From NCBI RefSeq assembly GCF_037325665.1, contig NC_090261.1, positions 34,204,004 through 34,268,003 of the forward strand: a stretch of DNA of 64,000 nt, written 5' to 3'. The notes beneath the pieces were generated by a model. The model had not been told where the DNA came from, searched no databases, and saw nothing but the letters and a program-made list of their open reading frames with translations. A program made the position numbers and the translations under genes. The DNA comes from Littorina saxatilis. Taxonomy: Eukaryota; Mollusca; Gastropoda; Littorinimorpha; Littorinidae. Position 1 is the first letter of the stretch; each line of letters opens with the position of its first letter. Of the stretch, positions 46,557-59,480 are shown one piece after another.

Positions 46557-47711
46557 ACATTGTAGCTAACTCATGACATTACAACATGTGCAAACTGCAT
46601 ACGTGGGAAGCGTGGAAAGGTCAAACGTACCAATATTCCACAAAAAGTAAGAATCTGGGAGAGTTGATAATGCTGAAGCAACTGTTAAAATCGCATTTAA
46701 GCAAATATAGTATCGTGGGTACAAAGAAAAATATATGCTGAACATTCTTCATCTACAACATGCTAAGAGCAGGCTGTTTAGCGCCTCTCTGAGCAACAAA
46801 TATAGAGCCACCCATCTCAAGTTTTTCTCGCGAGCTAATGCGAACCTTATATTTTGTGTTACGCCAACAAAACACGATGTAGATCTATTTTTCCGGCGTG
46901 AAGATAAAGGACTCATCACGGTCACGCGATACGTGTAGACGTCTCACTCTACTGCACATACGGGTCGCGAAGAACTCATCGTGGGATCGTGGTGGTTGGG
47001 GGTTGAGCGTAAGTTGATACGTTTACGTCGGACAAAAGCTGCTGTCTTTCACATTTCTGTACCCGGTTAATTGAGTCACGACTGACTTGCTATAATCACG
47101 AGTACGCTGACGTTCGAAGCAAACACAGGCCGTGAAAACAGGCTTGCCTTTTTGAAAGGAGCAAGCATACCCGGACTCTTGTTCGTCTCATGTAACTGCA
47201 CATCCAGATCGCGATGAACTCAGCCGAGGACCTTACTCGGCAGAAATCCAATTATGTATGGTTTTGAAAACTGAAACATTTACGCAGAACAGAAACTGGG
47301 TCTCTCTCTCTCTTTACGTTTCTATTTGTGTACCTCTATCTGTCTGTCTGTCTGCCTCTGTCCCAGTCCGGTATCGCCATAACGGTTAAAGGGACGTTAA
47401 ACAAAAATAACTACCCAACCGTCTCTGTCTTTGTCTCTCTCGATCTCCCCCCCCCCCCCCCCCCCCCCTTTCTGTTTCACTGTCTGTCTCAATGTCTCGC
47501 TGACTGACTGTCTCTGTCTGTCTGTCTATCTATCTCTGTCTCTCGCAATCTCTCTGTTTATAAAAGAGATAATCCAAGGTGTGTGTATGTATGTGTGTGT
47601 GTGTGTGTGTGTGTCGGGGGGGGTTGATAAACAACAGGGGTAGGACAGGTAGGCTGGCGCTCAGAGTAAACAAGTCTGCACAACACTTGTGGGCGAAAAG
47701 GAAATCTATGA
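46557..47711. other. Mirrored arm sequence with simple repeats
   Basis: Counterpart of 2946-4027. Includes a C run (47447-47468), GTCT tracts and a GT run (47579-47613). About 60 bases near 46780-46845 are absent from the left arm. No gene recognised. Confidence 0.5.
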
Positions 47712-47860
47712 TGACAGATACACTGAGGCTTAGAACAAAGAAGTCTACACAACACTGGCTGTCATAAAAGGCAGGCCATGATGACAGATACACTGAGGCC
47801 CAGAGAAAAGAATTCTACACAACACTGGCTGTCATTAAAGGCAGGCCATGGTGACAGGTA
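47712..47860. repeat. 70-bp satellite, two copies
   Basis: Mirrored counterpart of the 11-copy array at 2180-2945. Confidence 0.88.
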
Positions 47861-48090
47861 CAATCATACCCGGACCCTTGTGTCGTTCGGCTCTGCTGCA
47901 CATTGGGGACACGTTGTACCCGCCGTGTGCTATAACAGGAGCAGAATGCAGCTATGTACCGGTCTTATTCATTACACCATATTATGGTGTTTTTCCACGC
48001 TGCAAGCTTTAGGTAAAGTTGTCACTGCATAATTATATTACCCCTTTCCAGGGGCCAACGGCCTGTAAAGTAATAATCCACTGTCAACTC

Positions 48091-48122
48091 TCTCTCTCTC
48101 TTTCTCTCTCTCACACACTCCC

Positions 48123-48161
<39 letters not shown>

Positions 48162-48190
48162 CTCTTACTCTCTCACACACACTCTCTCTC

Positions 48191-48257
<67 letters not shown>
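48091..48257. repeat. (CT)n microsatellite with CA interruptions
   Basis: Mirrored counterpart of 1890-1947, about three times longer. Confidence 0.93.
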
Positions 48258-48260
<3 letters not shown>

Positions 48261-48749
48261 CGTTTGATCTCTGTGAGTATTTGATAATTACAGCTAGCAC
48301 CCCGAACTGTCATAAGTTTGATACCCTATGTACCCGTATAGCCTGATGCAATCGACCCCAGCAACCTTCCACTCTTTCCATGTGTGGATTATTTCGTTTT
48401 GCTGTCCCCCACCTCATTCATTATCTCTTAGGCTTAGAGCTTTAAATCTGTCATCAGCTTGTGCCACTAAAGTTGTTGGTGTATGCACAATCAGTTGGAA
48501 CTTCTTATTCAACAATAAGTCTTGCATCATGGTTTGATGACCAGTTTATGCCGACCTGTCATATGTAGAACACCTTGTGTACTGATCGTCTGATGCAATC
48601 GACCCCGCACCCTCCCACCACCACCACCACCAGCTATCCTCTGAGTGTATGGTGTGGTCAGTGGAAAGACAAAACTGTGTACATTGATAATGACAACGAC
48701 AAAATGGTATACGAAGATGGAGACGTAAGACACAGGTTAAGGGATGGTT

Positions 48750-49480
48750 CAAGATGGAAACGTAAGACGTTTCAAGACGGCGTCAAGACACAGGTAAAAG
48801 GATGTTTCCATCGTGGATCCATTGCTGTAAGTCGACATACACTTCCTTAGGTTCCTTATTTTATACCCTCGACAACGAAATAAATAATTTTAAAAACAAA
48901 GAAAATGAGAGCTAGAGGCAAAGATTGCGCAATCTGTACAAAGATAAAGACGTAAGACGTTTCAAAATGGCGTCAAGACAGAGATGGAGACGTAAGACGT
49001 TTTAAGATGGCGTCAAGACAAAGATTAGACTGTAAGATGTTATAAGACGAAGATGGTGACGTAAGACGTTTCAAGATGGTGTCAAGACGAAGATTTAAAC
49101 AAAACTCAAGACGTTAGACGTTTCAAGACGAAGATTTAAACAAAGATGGAGACGTAAGACGTTTCAAGATGGCGTCAAGACGAAGATTTGAACGTAAGAC
49201 GTTTCAAGACGTTTCAAGATGTTCTAAGACATGGTCTCAAGACGTAAGACGTTTCAAGATGGTGTTAAGACAAAGATGTGAACAAAGACGAAGATGTAAA
49301 ACGTTCCAAGACGTTCCAAGACATGGTCTCAAAACGTAAGATGTTTCAAGACGTTTTAAGATTGCGTCCTCAAGATGCGTCCTCAAGATGGCGTCCTCAA
49401 AAAGGCATGAGATCCCCCTTACTATACTACTACTGGGAAGTTCGAGTGCCACCCACGATCCAACTCTACGTCAGTTGCTG
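48750..49480. repeat. AAGACGT-word array (mirrored)
   Basis: Reverse complement of the array at 655-1260 and its flank. The words GTAAGACGTTTCAAGATGG and GTCAAGAC recur. Confidence 0.72.
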
Positions 49481-49494
49481 TGTTCTGCCGTTCA

Positions 49495-50313
49495 TTTTTA
49501 CATTTAGTCAAGTTTTGACTAAATGTTTTAACATAGAGGGGGAATCGAGACGAGGGTCATGGTGTATGTGTGTGTGTGTGTGTGTGTGCGTGTGTAGAGC
49601 GATTCAGAGTAAACTACTGGACCGATCTTTATGAAATTTGACGTGAGAGTTCCTGGGTATGATATCCCCGGATATTTTTTTCATTTTTTCGATAAATGTC
49701 TTTGATGACGTCATATCCGGCTTTTTGTAAAAGTTGAGGCGGCATTGTCACACCCTCATTTTTCAATCAAATTGATTGAAATTTTGACCAAGCAATCTTC
49801 GACGAAGGCCGGACTTCGGTATTGCATTTCAGCTTGGTGGCTTACAAATTCATTAATGACTTTGGTCATTAAAAATCTGAAAATTGTAAAAAAATGTTTT
49901 TTATAAAACGATCCAAATTTACGTTCATCTTATTTTTCATCATTTTCTGATTCCAAAAACATATAAATATGTTATATTTGGATTAAAAACAAGCTCTGAA
50001 AATTAAAAAAAATTAAAATTATGATCAAAATAACATTTTAGAAATCAATTTAAAAACACTTTCATCTTATTCCTTGTCGGTTCCTGATTCCAAAAACATA
50101 TAGATATGATATGTTTGGATTAAAAACACGCTCAGAAAGTTAAAACGAAGAGAGGTACAGTAAAGCGTGCTATGAAGCACAGCGCAACCGCTACCGCGCC
50201 AAACAGGCTCGTCACTTTCACTGCCTTTTGCACTAGCGGCGGACTACGTTCAATTTCATTCTGTGAGTTCCACAGCTTGACTAAATGTAGTAATTTCGCC
50301 TTATGCGACTTGT
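49495..50313 (-). repeat. CRE/CA family, nearly full-length copy (minus strand)
   Basis: It contains every block of the full-length copy, including TGACGTCA near 49708, and a short GT run (49561-49592). It is the mirrored partner of 97-652, which has lost the middle part. Confidence 0.85.
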
Positions 50314-50407
50314 TAATAACTTAAACAAGTTCAAATGGACAAAAAACTAAACATCCGAGACACTAACATTTTTTACACACAATGTGCTGGTGCGCTTATC
50401 ATTATGA

Positions 50408-51332
50408 CATAACATTTCCGAAAATGTGTAACAGGTACAACTTGGCAAATTCAAACAAAAGTGAACTGTATTATATCAGTATGATAAGAATGAATTCTGA
50501 ATATAAATTAACCACCTTTGTTTAAAAGAACAAACGGGTGTAGCTCAGTTGGTTTGACGGGAACACAGAGACATAGAGATTACTACATGGCTTGCTGTGT
50601 TGTACCAAATTTACACGAGTTGTTTTTTAAAATATTGAACTGCGAGCGAAAGCGAGCTGTTCATTATTTGAAAAAGCAACGAGTGTAAATCTGGTACGAC
50701 ACAGCAAGCCATGTAGTATTCTGTTTATCCTACACACTGTACTTACGTGTATTTTACTGAAAATTTCCTGCAGTCGAGGCAGCTATATTGAAGACGCTTG
50801 TTTTGGAACCTCGATCTCTTCTAAAGCCTCGTGCAATATATTACGTCAAAGTAAAGAAACGTCACTCTGAAAGTGTGGCGTGACGTGTTAGTTCTAAAAA
50901 TTCATCGAGGGTAATTAGCGAGCGCAATTTTTTTTCTATAATGACGTTCGTCTCGATGACTCTGGCATCATAAGCAGTGGAAAACAGATCCCTGCCAGAC
51001 TTGCTTGATATGACCTCATTTACATGATATACACACGTGTGATTTTAACGATTATTATCTCACGAGTGTCTTTCTCACGTATGTAGAATAACATAAACTA
51101 TCCAGCTGACGACGGTGGCCAACTCAGCCGGACGTAATGATGTGTGACCTATGAAGTAGGATCCTTTACAAGTCCGAATGCAATTGTTGTGTCTGCTGCT
51201 CTCTCCTCATGGACTTGAAAGCCCTTTCCATCGGTCTTTCGTGACAAAGCTTGCTTTAACAATTGCCTCTTGAAAAAGCGCTGAGTGACAACTTCGGGTA
51301 TCCTTCGCCGGCAATCTCTTGCTAAGTATGTA
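50408..51332. other. Sequence beyond the right arm, with a 145-bp hairpin
   Basis: 50577-50722 folds into a long imperfect hairpin: TACTACATGGCTTGCTGTG pairs with CACAGCAAGCCATGTAGTA, and the loop holds GCGAGCGAAAGCGAGC. A tRNA-like fragment GTGTAGCTCAGTTGG stands just before it (50536). No gene recognised in the rest. Confidence 0.6.
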
Positions 51333-51572
<240 letters not shown>

Positions 51573-51712
51573 TTTCTTTTATTTTCTCTTTGTATTTTGA
51601 TATGTTTCTTTAGTGTCCTCTTGTGCTTCAAATAATGTTCTCGTCGAACCGAAACAGATAAATGTGAAGCCTTTTTTAATCAGTCTGACTTGCTCACTAA
51701 TTTGTATCATTC

Positions 51713-52070
51713 GGGCGAAGTGGCTTGGTGGTAAGACGTCGGCCTCCTAATCGGGGGGTCGTCAGTTCGAATCCCGGTCGCTGCCGCCTGGTGGGTTAAG
51801 AGTGAAGATTTTTCCGATCTCCCATGTCAACTTATGTGCAGACCTGCAAGTGACTTAACCCCCTTCGTGTGTACACGTAAGCACAAGACCAAGTGTCGCA
51901 CGGAACAGATCCTGTAATCCATGTCGGAGTTCGGTGGGTTATGGAAACACGAAAATACCCAGCATGCCTCTACCCAACGAAAGCGGAGTGAAGCTGACTA
52001 TGGGGAACCCAAATGGGCAAACGAGCTCACACGTCACCAGAATTTCTGGAATGCTGAAGAAGAAGTATCA
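51713..52070 (+). mobile_element. tRNA-Arg-headed SINE
   Basis: Same family as 11127-11493. The head GGGCGAAGTGGCTTGGTGG, the anticodon arm GGCCTCCTAATCGG and a TTCGAATCCCGGTCGC B-box region are clear. The body contains TGCAGACCTGC and ends CCAGAATTTCTGGAATGC with a GAAGAAG tail. Confidence 0.82.
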
Positions 52071-53845
52071 TGCTATTTTGAAGTATAGGAACCTTTTTAC
52101 ATTTAGTCAAGTTTTGACTAAATGTTTTAACATAGAGGGGGAATCGAAACGAGGGTCGTGGTGTATGTGTGTGTGTGTGTCTGTCTGTGCGTGTGTGTGT
52201 AGAGCGATTCAGACCAAACTACTGGACCGATCTTTATGAAATGTTTCATGAGAGTTCCTGGGTATGATATCCCCGAACGTTTTTTTCATTTTTTTGATAA
52301 ATGTCTTTGATGACATATCCGGCTTTTCGTAAAAGTTGAGGCGGCAATGTCACGCTCTCATTTTTCAACCAAATTGGTTGAAATTTTGGTCAAGTAGTCT
52401 TCGACAAAGCCCAAACTTCGGTATTGCATTTCAGCTTGGTGGCTTAAAAATTAATTAATGACTTTGGTCATTAAAAATCAGAAAATTGTAAAAAAAAAAA
52501 GAAAAACTTATAAAACGATCCGAATTTACGTTCATCTAATTCTCCATCATTTGCCGATTCCAAAAAAATAAAAAGATGTAATATTTGGAATAAAATCAAG
52601 CTCTGAAAATTAAATATATAAAAATTATTATCAAAATTAAATTTTCGAAATCAATTTAAAAACACTTTCATCTTATTCCTTGTCGGTTCCTGATTCCAAA
52701 AACATATAGATATGATATGTTTGGATTAAAAACACGCTCAGAAAGTTAAAACAAAGAGAGGTACAGAAAAGCCTGCAATCCTTCTTCGCGCAACTACTAC
52801 CCCGCTCTTCTTGTCAATTTCACTGTCTTTGCCGTGATGATCCAAGCAAATAAGAGAACAACGTTGAAGTGACAATGACTAGGTTTAAAATGTCCCTTAT
52901 CAGAAAGTTCAACCTCAGTCCTTTGATGTTTATTAAACACATTTTCATATAAAGTTGGCGCTTCATGTGGAAAAGTGGCTTTGAAATTGACCCTAATCCT
53001 TCTTTGGGCTCTGTAAATGTCGTTTGGGGCTATGGTTGTAAAACGGTATCTACTGGTCACCCCATGAAAACTCTTTCTGCACCAGAACACGCAGAAAGGA
53101 TTGTATCTGCCTGATGTCTGATGCTTTTCAAAATCCCCAACCACTAACACCTTCAAAACGGACATTAACTAACACTGTTGTTTTTCCCTATATAATCCTT
53201 ACTATTTTTCTCGTCGTGTTGTGTATTTAGCTTGCCACAACCTCATACATGGTCCTAAAAGTTAAAGTTGAAGAAAATACTAAAGATAAATGAACAAGCT
53301 GACGCAGTGTCATTCGCACCGTGAATCCCCCCATGGGAACATACTAAAGTCTGGTTCCGAATAGGCTCAATTTCCTTCTATTTCTTTGTATTTCTGCCTC
53401 GTAGGGGTAGGGGTGTTCAAACCAAAGGCACCTTTAAACCAAAATTCAAATCACACATCTTACAATACTAAGACACTCAGCAGTGAAAGGGTGTCTGCTG
53501 GTAAAACATTCCAAACAATCCTAAAAGTACTTCACTACTAAACGTGCTTTTAAAAAGAGCCGTTATTTTTCCCTCTCTATTCAGTATTGTGTTTTCTGCG
53601 AACATGTAGTCTATTTAGATGGTTGTCGTGTGCACTTGAGTTGCTAAAGCGTTTTCAGTTGGGCATATGTCGTAAAGCAAAGAATTAGCCCTTTGAAAAC
53701 CATCAGAACTGTCACACAAAAATAACATTTACCTATCTCACCAACTAGGTCTTTTCCTTTTGTATTATGTATTGTCGTGTTTTTTGTAGCATACTTGTGA
53801 AAACAGCCACCACTGTTGTAAATGATACTTTAAAGAGCATTATTC

Positions 53846-55913
53846 CCCCCTCTGCTTCTTTACCTCTGTAAACTTGTAGGGGTAGTTATTTTTCGATAAT
53901 GACCCAGCAACCAAACAAATAACGACCCAGCAACAGCCTGAATCCTCGATAGTGCAATGGGTTGAGAAGCTGTTCTGTTTCGGTACTACTTTTGGCGACT
54001 GAAAAGTTCCGAACGCTCTAATGTACGAAGTATACAACTCTGGAGCAAACAATACAAACATACCGCATTTAAATTAACAACTACAGGCCTGAACACATGA
54101 ATCTCCATATAAAATCCATGAGTTCGGTTGTTTTCTGAATCTAGATCAGACGTTCATCACAAGCAATTTCCCAAGGCAAGTAACTCATACTTTGTCTAGC
54201 GACAAGAGTAGTTCCCCTTCTTTTCACTCAGTTTCTTCGACAACAGACTGCAATCCGACGGTCAGTTTTCAACAATATTTCATTTAATAAACAGATCACA
54301 CGCAACCAAATGCACACATCTCATCAATTTAAACAACATAAAGCGGTTTTATACACTATTTTCCCTAGGAAACTTAACTTCATACAGTTTTTAACGTTGG
54401 AACACGGGTGCAAAAGTTCGTCTGCTAGTCCCATTTGACGAAAGAACATTATCCTAACCGATACCAAAACATATACAGAACACACAATATCTGCCTTTGC
54501 CGCCACAGCAGAATAACAGCATATCTATGTACTTGATTTTAGTCCAAAATAGGAAAACTGACAAGAAGTGTTAACAGAATGGAATGATTTGCACGGAACT
54601 ATACAACCGCGCATTAATCGATCGCCTGCGCAGGTTGACTGGTTGAGTGAATAGGATTCGATCAAACTTTCGCAAAAAACCTCCTCTTTTCTTTGAATAA
54701 CTGAAGAAAGGAGGAATAAAGAGGTTACACACCTCGTCTCAGTGATTATCAAAAATAATGGTCTCAGTTCGCGGTCATGAAAAAGCTCGCTAAAGCTCGC
54801 ATTTTTCATGATCCGCTAACTTCGACCATTATTTTTGATAATCACTGAGACTCGGCATGTAACCTCTACTTATTCCCCCCTCTGCTGCTTTACCTCTGCA
54901 AACTTGTAGGGGTAGTTATTTTTCGATAATGACCCAGCAACCAAACAAATAACGACCCAGCAACAGCCTGAATCCTCGATAGTGCAATGGGTTGAAAATT
55001 GTTCTGTTTCGGTACTACTTTTTGCGACTGAAAAGTTCCGAACGCTCTAACGTACGAAGTATACATCTCTGGAGCAAACAATACAAACATACCGCATTTA
55101 AATTAACAATTACAGGCCTGAACACATGAATCTTCATATAAAATCCATGAGTTCGGTTGTTTTCTGAATCTAGATTTGCCGTGCTCAAACGTTCATCACA
55201 AGCAATTTCCCGCAAGGCTCATACTTTGTCTAGCGACAAGAGTAGTTCCCCTTCTTTTCACTCACTGAGTTTCTTCGACAACAGACTGCAATCCGACGGT
55301 CAGTTTTCAACAATATTTCATTTAATAAACAGATCACACGCAACCAAATGCACACATCTCATCAATTTAAACAACATAAAGCGGTTTCATACACTATTTT
55401 CCCCAGAAAACTGAACTTCATACAGTTTTTAACGTTGGAACACGGGTGCAAAAGTTCGTCTGCTAGTCCCATTTGACGAAAGAACAGTCATTATCCTAAG
55501 CGATACCAAAACATATACAGAACACACAATATCTGCCTTTGCCGCCACAGCAGAATAACAGCATATCTGTGTACTTGATTTTAGTCCAAAATAGGAAAAC
55601 TGACAAGAAGTGTTAACAGAATGGAATGATTTGCACGGAACTATACAACCGCGCATTAATCGATCGCCTGCGCAGGTTGACTGGTTGAGTGAATAGGATT
55701 CGATCAAACTTTCGCAAAAAACCTCCTCTTTTCTTTGAATAACTGAAGAAAGGAGGAATAAAGAGGTTACACACCTCGTCTCAGTGATTATCAAAAATAA
55801 TGGTCTCAGTTCGCGGTCATGAAAAAGCTCGCTAAAGCTCGCATTTTTCATGATCCGCTAACTTCGACCATTATTTTTGATAATCACTGAGACTCGGCAT
55901 GTAACCTCTACTT
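53846..55913. repeat. Two 1.03-kb tandem units, each ending in a hairpin
   Basis: The units start TCCCCCCTCTGC at 53846 and again at about 54875, and end ATGTAACCTCTAC followed by TTAT. The right arm has the empty site GCATTATTTCATTT, so the units were inserted at TTAT, which recurs before, between and after them. Each unit's last 130 bases form a hairpin (GATTATCAAAAATAATGG with its complement) with a GCTCGCTAAAGCTCGC loop region. Confidence 0.8.
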
Positions 55914-56309
55914 ATTTCATTTTTACAGTTGAAGGACAACCTGGACTGCCGTATATTACAGCTGTTTTACAATCAGCCAAAATTTTCTTAACAAACGTAT
56001 GTTTAAGAACAACTCCCATAGTGAAATTGAAGGAAAACAAAGTGAAAACCCCCCTGCCATAGAGGAGCTAAAAAATCAACAATAAACGACTGCATGGATA
56101 GCTTGATGCACGAATGCATTGCGGACATGTTTGTCTCCAACCAAGAGAAAGTTCCAAAAAATCCCTTTTGTGCTTCTTATTATACAGTGACGTCAAAGAC
56201 AGCCTTTTCTGCTGTTCATACATTCAGGGGTTATGGTTACACTAAACGACGTAGTTGTAGCCATACTGCCATCCAGATTTATTTTTTCCTTGCGAGCAGT
56301 CACAGGGTG

Positions 56310-58100
56310 TTTGTGCTGTCTGCCAACCGTTAGATGACCCCGCCCAAGTCTGTTAAGGGACCGTTTGACCGTTATAGAACGCGTCTTTTTGATTTTTTGG
56401 CACAGTTGGAAACGGTTGATTTTTATCCCTACCATTGTTTCCAAACATTATATAGGAATGTTTTGTGAACAACGGATAATAGCCGCTACTCGCATGTGTA
56501 GCAAAAGTGAGCGTACATACTCACCCTGGTCGTCCAGCCGTTGTCCGTTGCCCGTCTTTATCTGTCTGTACTGAACATTACCTTTGGATATTTCTCCAAC
56601 GCTATGAAGTGAAGAAACACCAAATGTTGCAAAATGTTGTATGACCCCAAGAGCTCAAAAAAGATACTTGAGAACCTTGACCTTACCATAAGGTCAAGGT
56701 CACAGGGAGAATTAATGTGGTCTAAAAACTGCAAAATTTCACATTGTGCCAGTTTTCTGGAAAACAAATTAAAAACAGCGGGCTTAGTTTTGTATGGTAT
56801 ACAAGAAAAAGAAAGCCTTATCTTCTGATACCATTTTGGTTGACCTCGCTTCAATGTCAAGGTCAGAGGAGCCCTTCAAAGTTGAATTGTAGACATATTT
56901 TGATGTGACCTTGCCCCTTTAACTTTACTATGGACGATATCTCTTACAAACTTAAACACTGAGTGGGGCGTTTGTTAGAATTTCATAGTGAGCCACATCT
57001 GGTCACATATCGTTAGGGTCAAGGTCACATTGACCCCTATGAAAAATGTGACCAAGCCGGGTAAAGAAATCCATGTGTCTTGGTAAAAAATCTTAACAAA
57101 GCAAAGCCCATGCGACTCTCATGCTTGACCTTTGTCTTAAAGTGACCTTGACCTTCAGGTGACCTTGAAGGTGAAGGTCTAACAACTGAAGCTGGCAAGG
57201 ACATTGTACACTATTAGAACTGGTTTACAGATTTTTCCTACCAAATTACACATGACCTTTGGCCAAGATCATCAAAGGTCACACATCACAAGGCTATCAA
57301 TTCAAGACATAGGAAGCATAAACATACTTATTGGCACTTTCTACAAAGAGACATTGTCACTTTTAGTGATTCAATTGCCCGTTTCAGTCACATTTCATAA
57401 GGGGCAAAGTGACCTTGACCTTGATGATATGTGACTAAATGTGGCTCAATATCAATATATAACATGTGCCCCACACAATTATGAAGTTTGAAAGATTTTT
57501 TTCATAGTTCAGGGTCAAGGTCACTTCAAAACATGTATACAATCCAACTTTGAAGGTCCCCTGTGACCTTGACCTTGAAGCAAGGTCAACCAAACTGGTA
57601 TCAGAAGATAAGGCTTTCTTTTTCTTGTATACCATACAAAACTAAGCCCGCTGTTTTTAATTTGTTTTCCAGAAAACTGGCAGTTTTTAGACCACATTCA
57701 TTCTCCCTGTGACCTTGACCTTAAGGTAAGGTCAAGGTTCTCAAGTATCTTTTTTGAGCTCTTGGGGTCATACAACATTTTGCAACATTTGGTGTTTTTT
57801 CACTTCATAGCGTTCGAGAAAAATCCAAAGGTAATGATTTGTACAGACAGATGAAGACGGGCAACGGAGAACGGCTGTACGACCAGGGTGAGTATGTACG
57901 CTCACTTTTGCTACACATGCGAGTAGCGGCTATTATCCGTTGTTCACAAAACATTCCTATATAATGTTTGGAAACAATGGTAGGGATAAAAATCAACCGT
58001 TTCCAAATGTGCTAAAAAATCAAAAAGACGCGTTCTATAACGGTCAAACGGTCCCTTAACAGACTTGGGCGGGGTCGTCTGACGGTTGGCAGACAGCACA
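56310..58100. repeat. Palindromic core with AGGTCA-rich repeats
   Basis: 56310-57000 pairs with 57460-58100 reversed, from GCTGTCTGCCAACCGT inward. Both halves are diverged copies of the AGGTCA-rich element of 36478-37303, with blocks such as CTTAAGGTAAGGTCAAGG and GTGACCTTGACCTT. Confidence 0.75.
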
Positions 58101-59276
58101 AGGAACTTAGTCGATAAATATCGACAGGGGGCGGACAAATGGTTTACATGTGAAATGTGTGTATATGGGTGTGGTTCTGAAACAAACAAACCATGTGAAC
58201 CCCCCCATCCCACCGCTCGCGGGCTGAACGACTGACGTCACATGTCGCTTCGGTCTTTTCCTGAGAAGAACACCGCGTGTACATAATACACAATTCGATC
58301 GCGTAGCACTGCCAATGCACATTTTCGCAACGAAAACCGTGCTACTGTTTCTTGTGTGTTAAATCTGAAAGCAATATAAGTGAACGAACAATTGAAAACT
58401 GATATCACGTTACTAAACTCCCAAAAGTAATAAATTACTTCTGACTGCGGTACACAATACGGCAGTCACCTCTGCGAATGCTGTCGAAGAATCTAACCGA
58501 AAGTAAACATTCTGGGAATCTACGCGCATCGGCCTTGACGCAAGTTCAATACTTAGCCAATGAGCGCGCCGCGGCGAAGTTGGCCGCTGTAAGTCTCGCA
58601 GCGCTGGCTGGCTGAGCGAGTTGCGTGTCCATCCTTTTTTGGTCCAAGCCGCACCGTAAGCCAGATTAGTAGGTGCTTGATTTTGGTATTTTGATTTTAC
58701 ATAACATTAAACCTTTCTTGGGGTTCATGGTCATGGCAACAGCCATAATAATATTATATCATGTATAATATTACATTTCAGCATATTTGAATTACATGTC
58801 ATCATACCAAACTGTCATACATTTTTATTCCTACATCATTCTGATCGATCACAACCAAACCTACTATCAGTGGACACATCCAAATGTAAGCGCCTGTTCT
58901 TGACAACTTTTAATCGATCTAAAAATAGCAACTTGCTGGGCCCTCTGCCGCCAACAGACACTGTTTGGCCTGTAGGTAAAATGTACAATGTATTTTCTGA
59001 TTTGTGCACAAAAGCTTTATTTCTTTTTTCTTTTTTTTAACATAACAATGTTTAATGTCACTGTATGTTTAAAAGACCATGGTCATATTTGTAAAAAAAA
59101 TGTTAAATTAGAAAATAAATAACATTTTGGTTCATGATTTTTCCTACACCTGTGCTAAAAATAAGAAATAAAAATGTCGGGTATATAAGTCTCTCAAATA
59201 CAGCTAGGTATGAATGGCTCGGTTTGAGTTTGTTGCAGTTGACCCTGCACAATGCGACATATCATGTTTTTGTTGA
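58101..59276. other. Spacer inside the foldback element
   Basis: It contains a GC-rich patch (58560-58620, GCGCGCCGCGGCGAAG) and otherwise AT-rich sequence. No open frame with a recognisable domain. Confidence 0.45.
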
Positions 59277-59480
59277 ACAATTTTGACGTCACCCCTCCCA
59301 TAGGGTGACGTATTTCACAACTTCCTGTGTTACACAAACTCTGTGATGACCAATTTTGACGTCACCCCTCCCATAGGGTGACGGATTTCACAACTTTCTA
59401 CAGATGAACAATGTTGCCTTCACCCCTCCCATAGGGTGACGGATGTCACAACTTCCTGTGTACACAAACTGATGACGTAT
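59277..59480. repeat. Three 70-bp-scale repeats with TGACGTCA and GGGTGACG
   Basis: CACCCCTCCCATAGGGTGAC occurs three times (about 59288, 59356 and 59421), each followed by GATTTCACAACTT-like sequence; two are preceded by TTTTGACGT. The CCCTCCCATAGGG core is partly self-complementary. Confidence 0.75.

Larger units (their letters stand above)
42953..50407. repeat. Right arm of the large inverted repeat
   Basis: Reverse complement of 1-6922, with the 96 outermost bases identical. After 50407 the sequence runs on beyond what the window shows of the left arm, so the true outer boundary is unknown. It lacks the SINE, duplication, hairpin and palindrome array of 4955-6411 and carries its own insertion at 44152-46262. 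Confidence 0.85.

Noticed and set aside
51713-51785. tRNA-Arg gene
   Set aside because: Head of a SINE with a second copy at 11127-11493 bounded by a target duplication.
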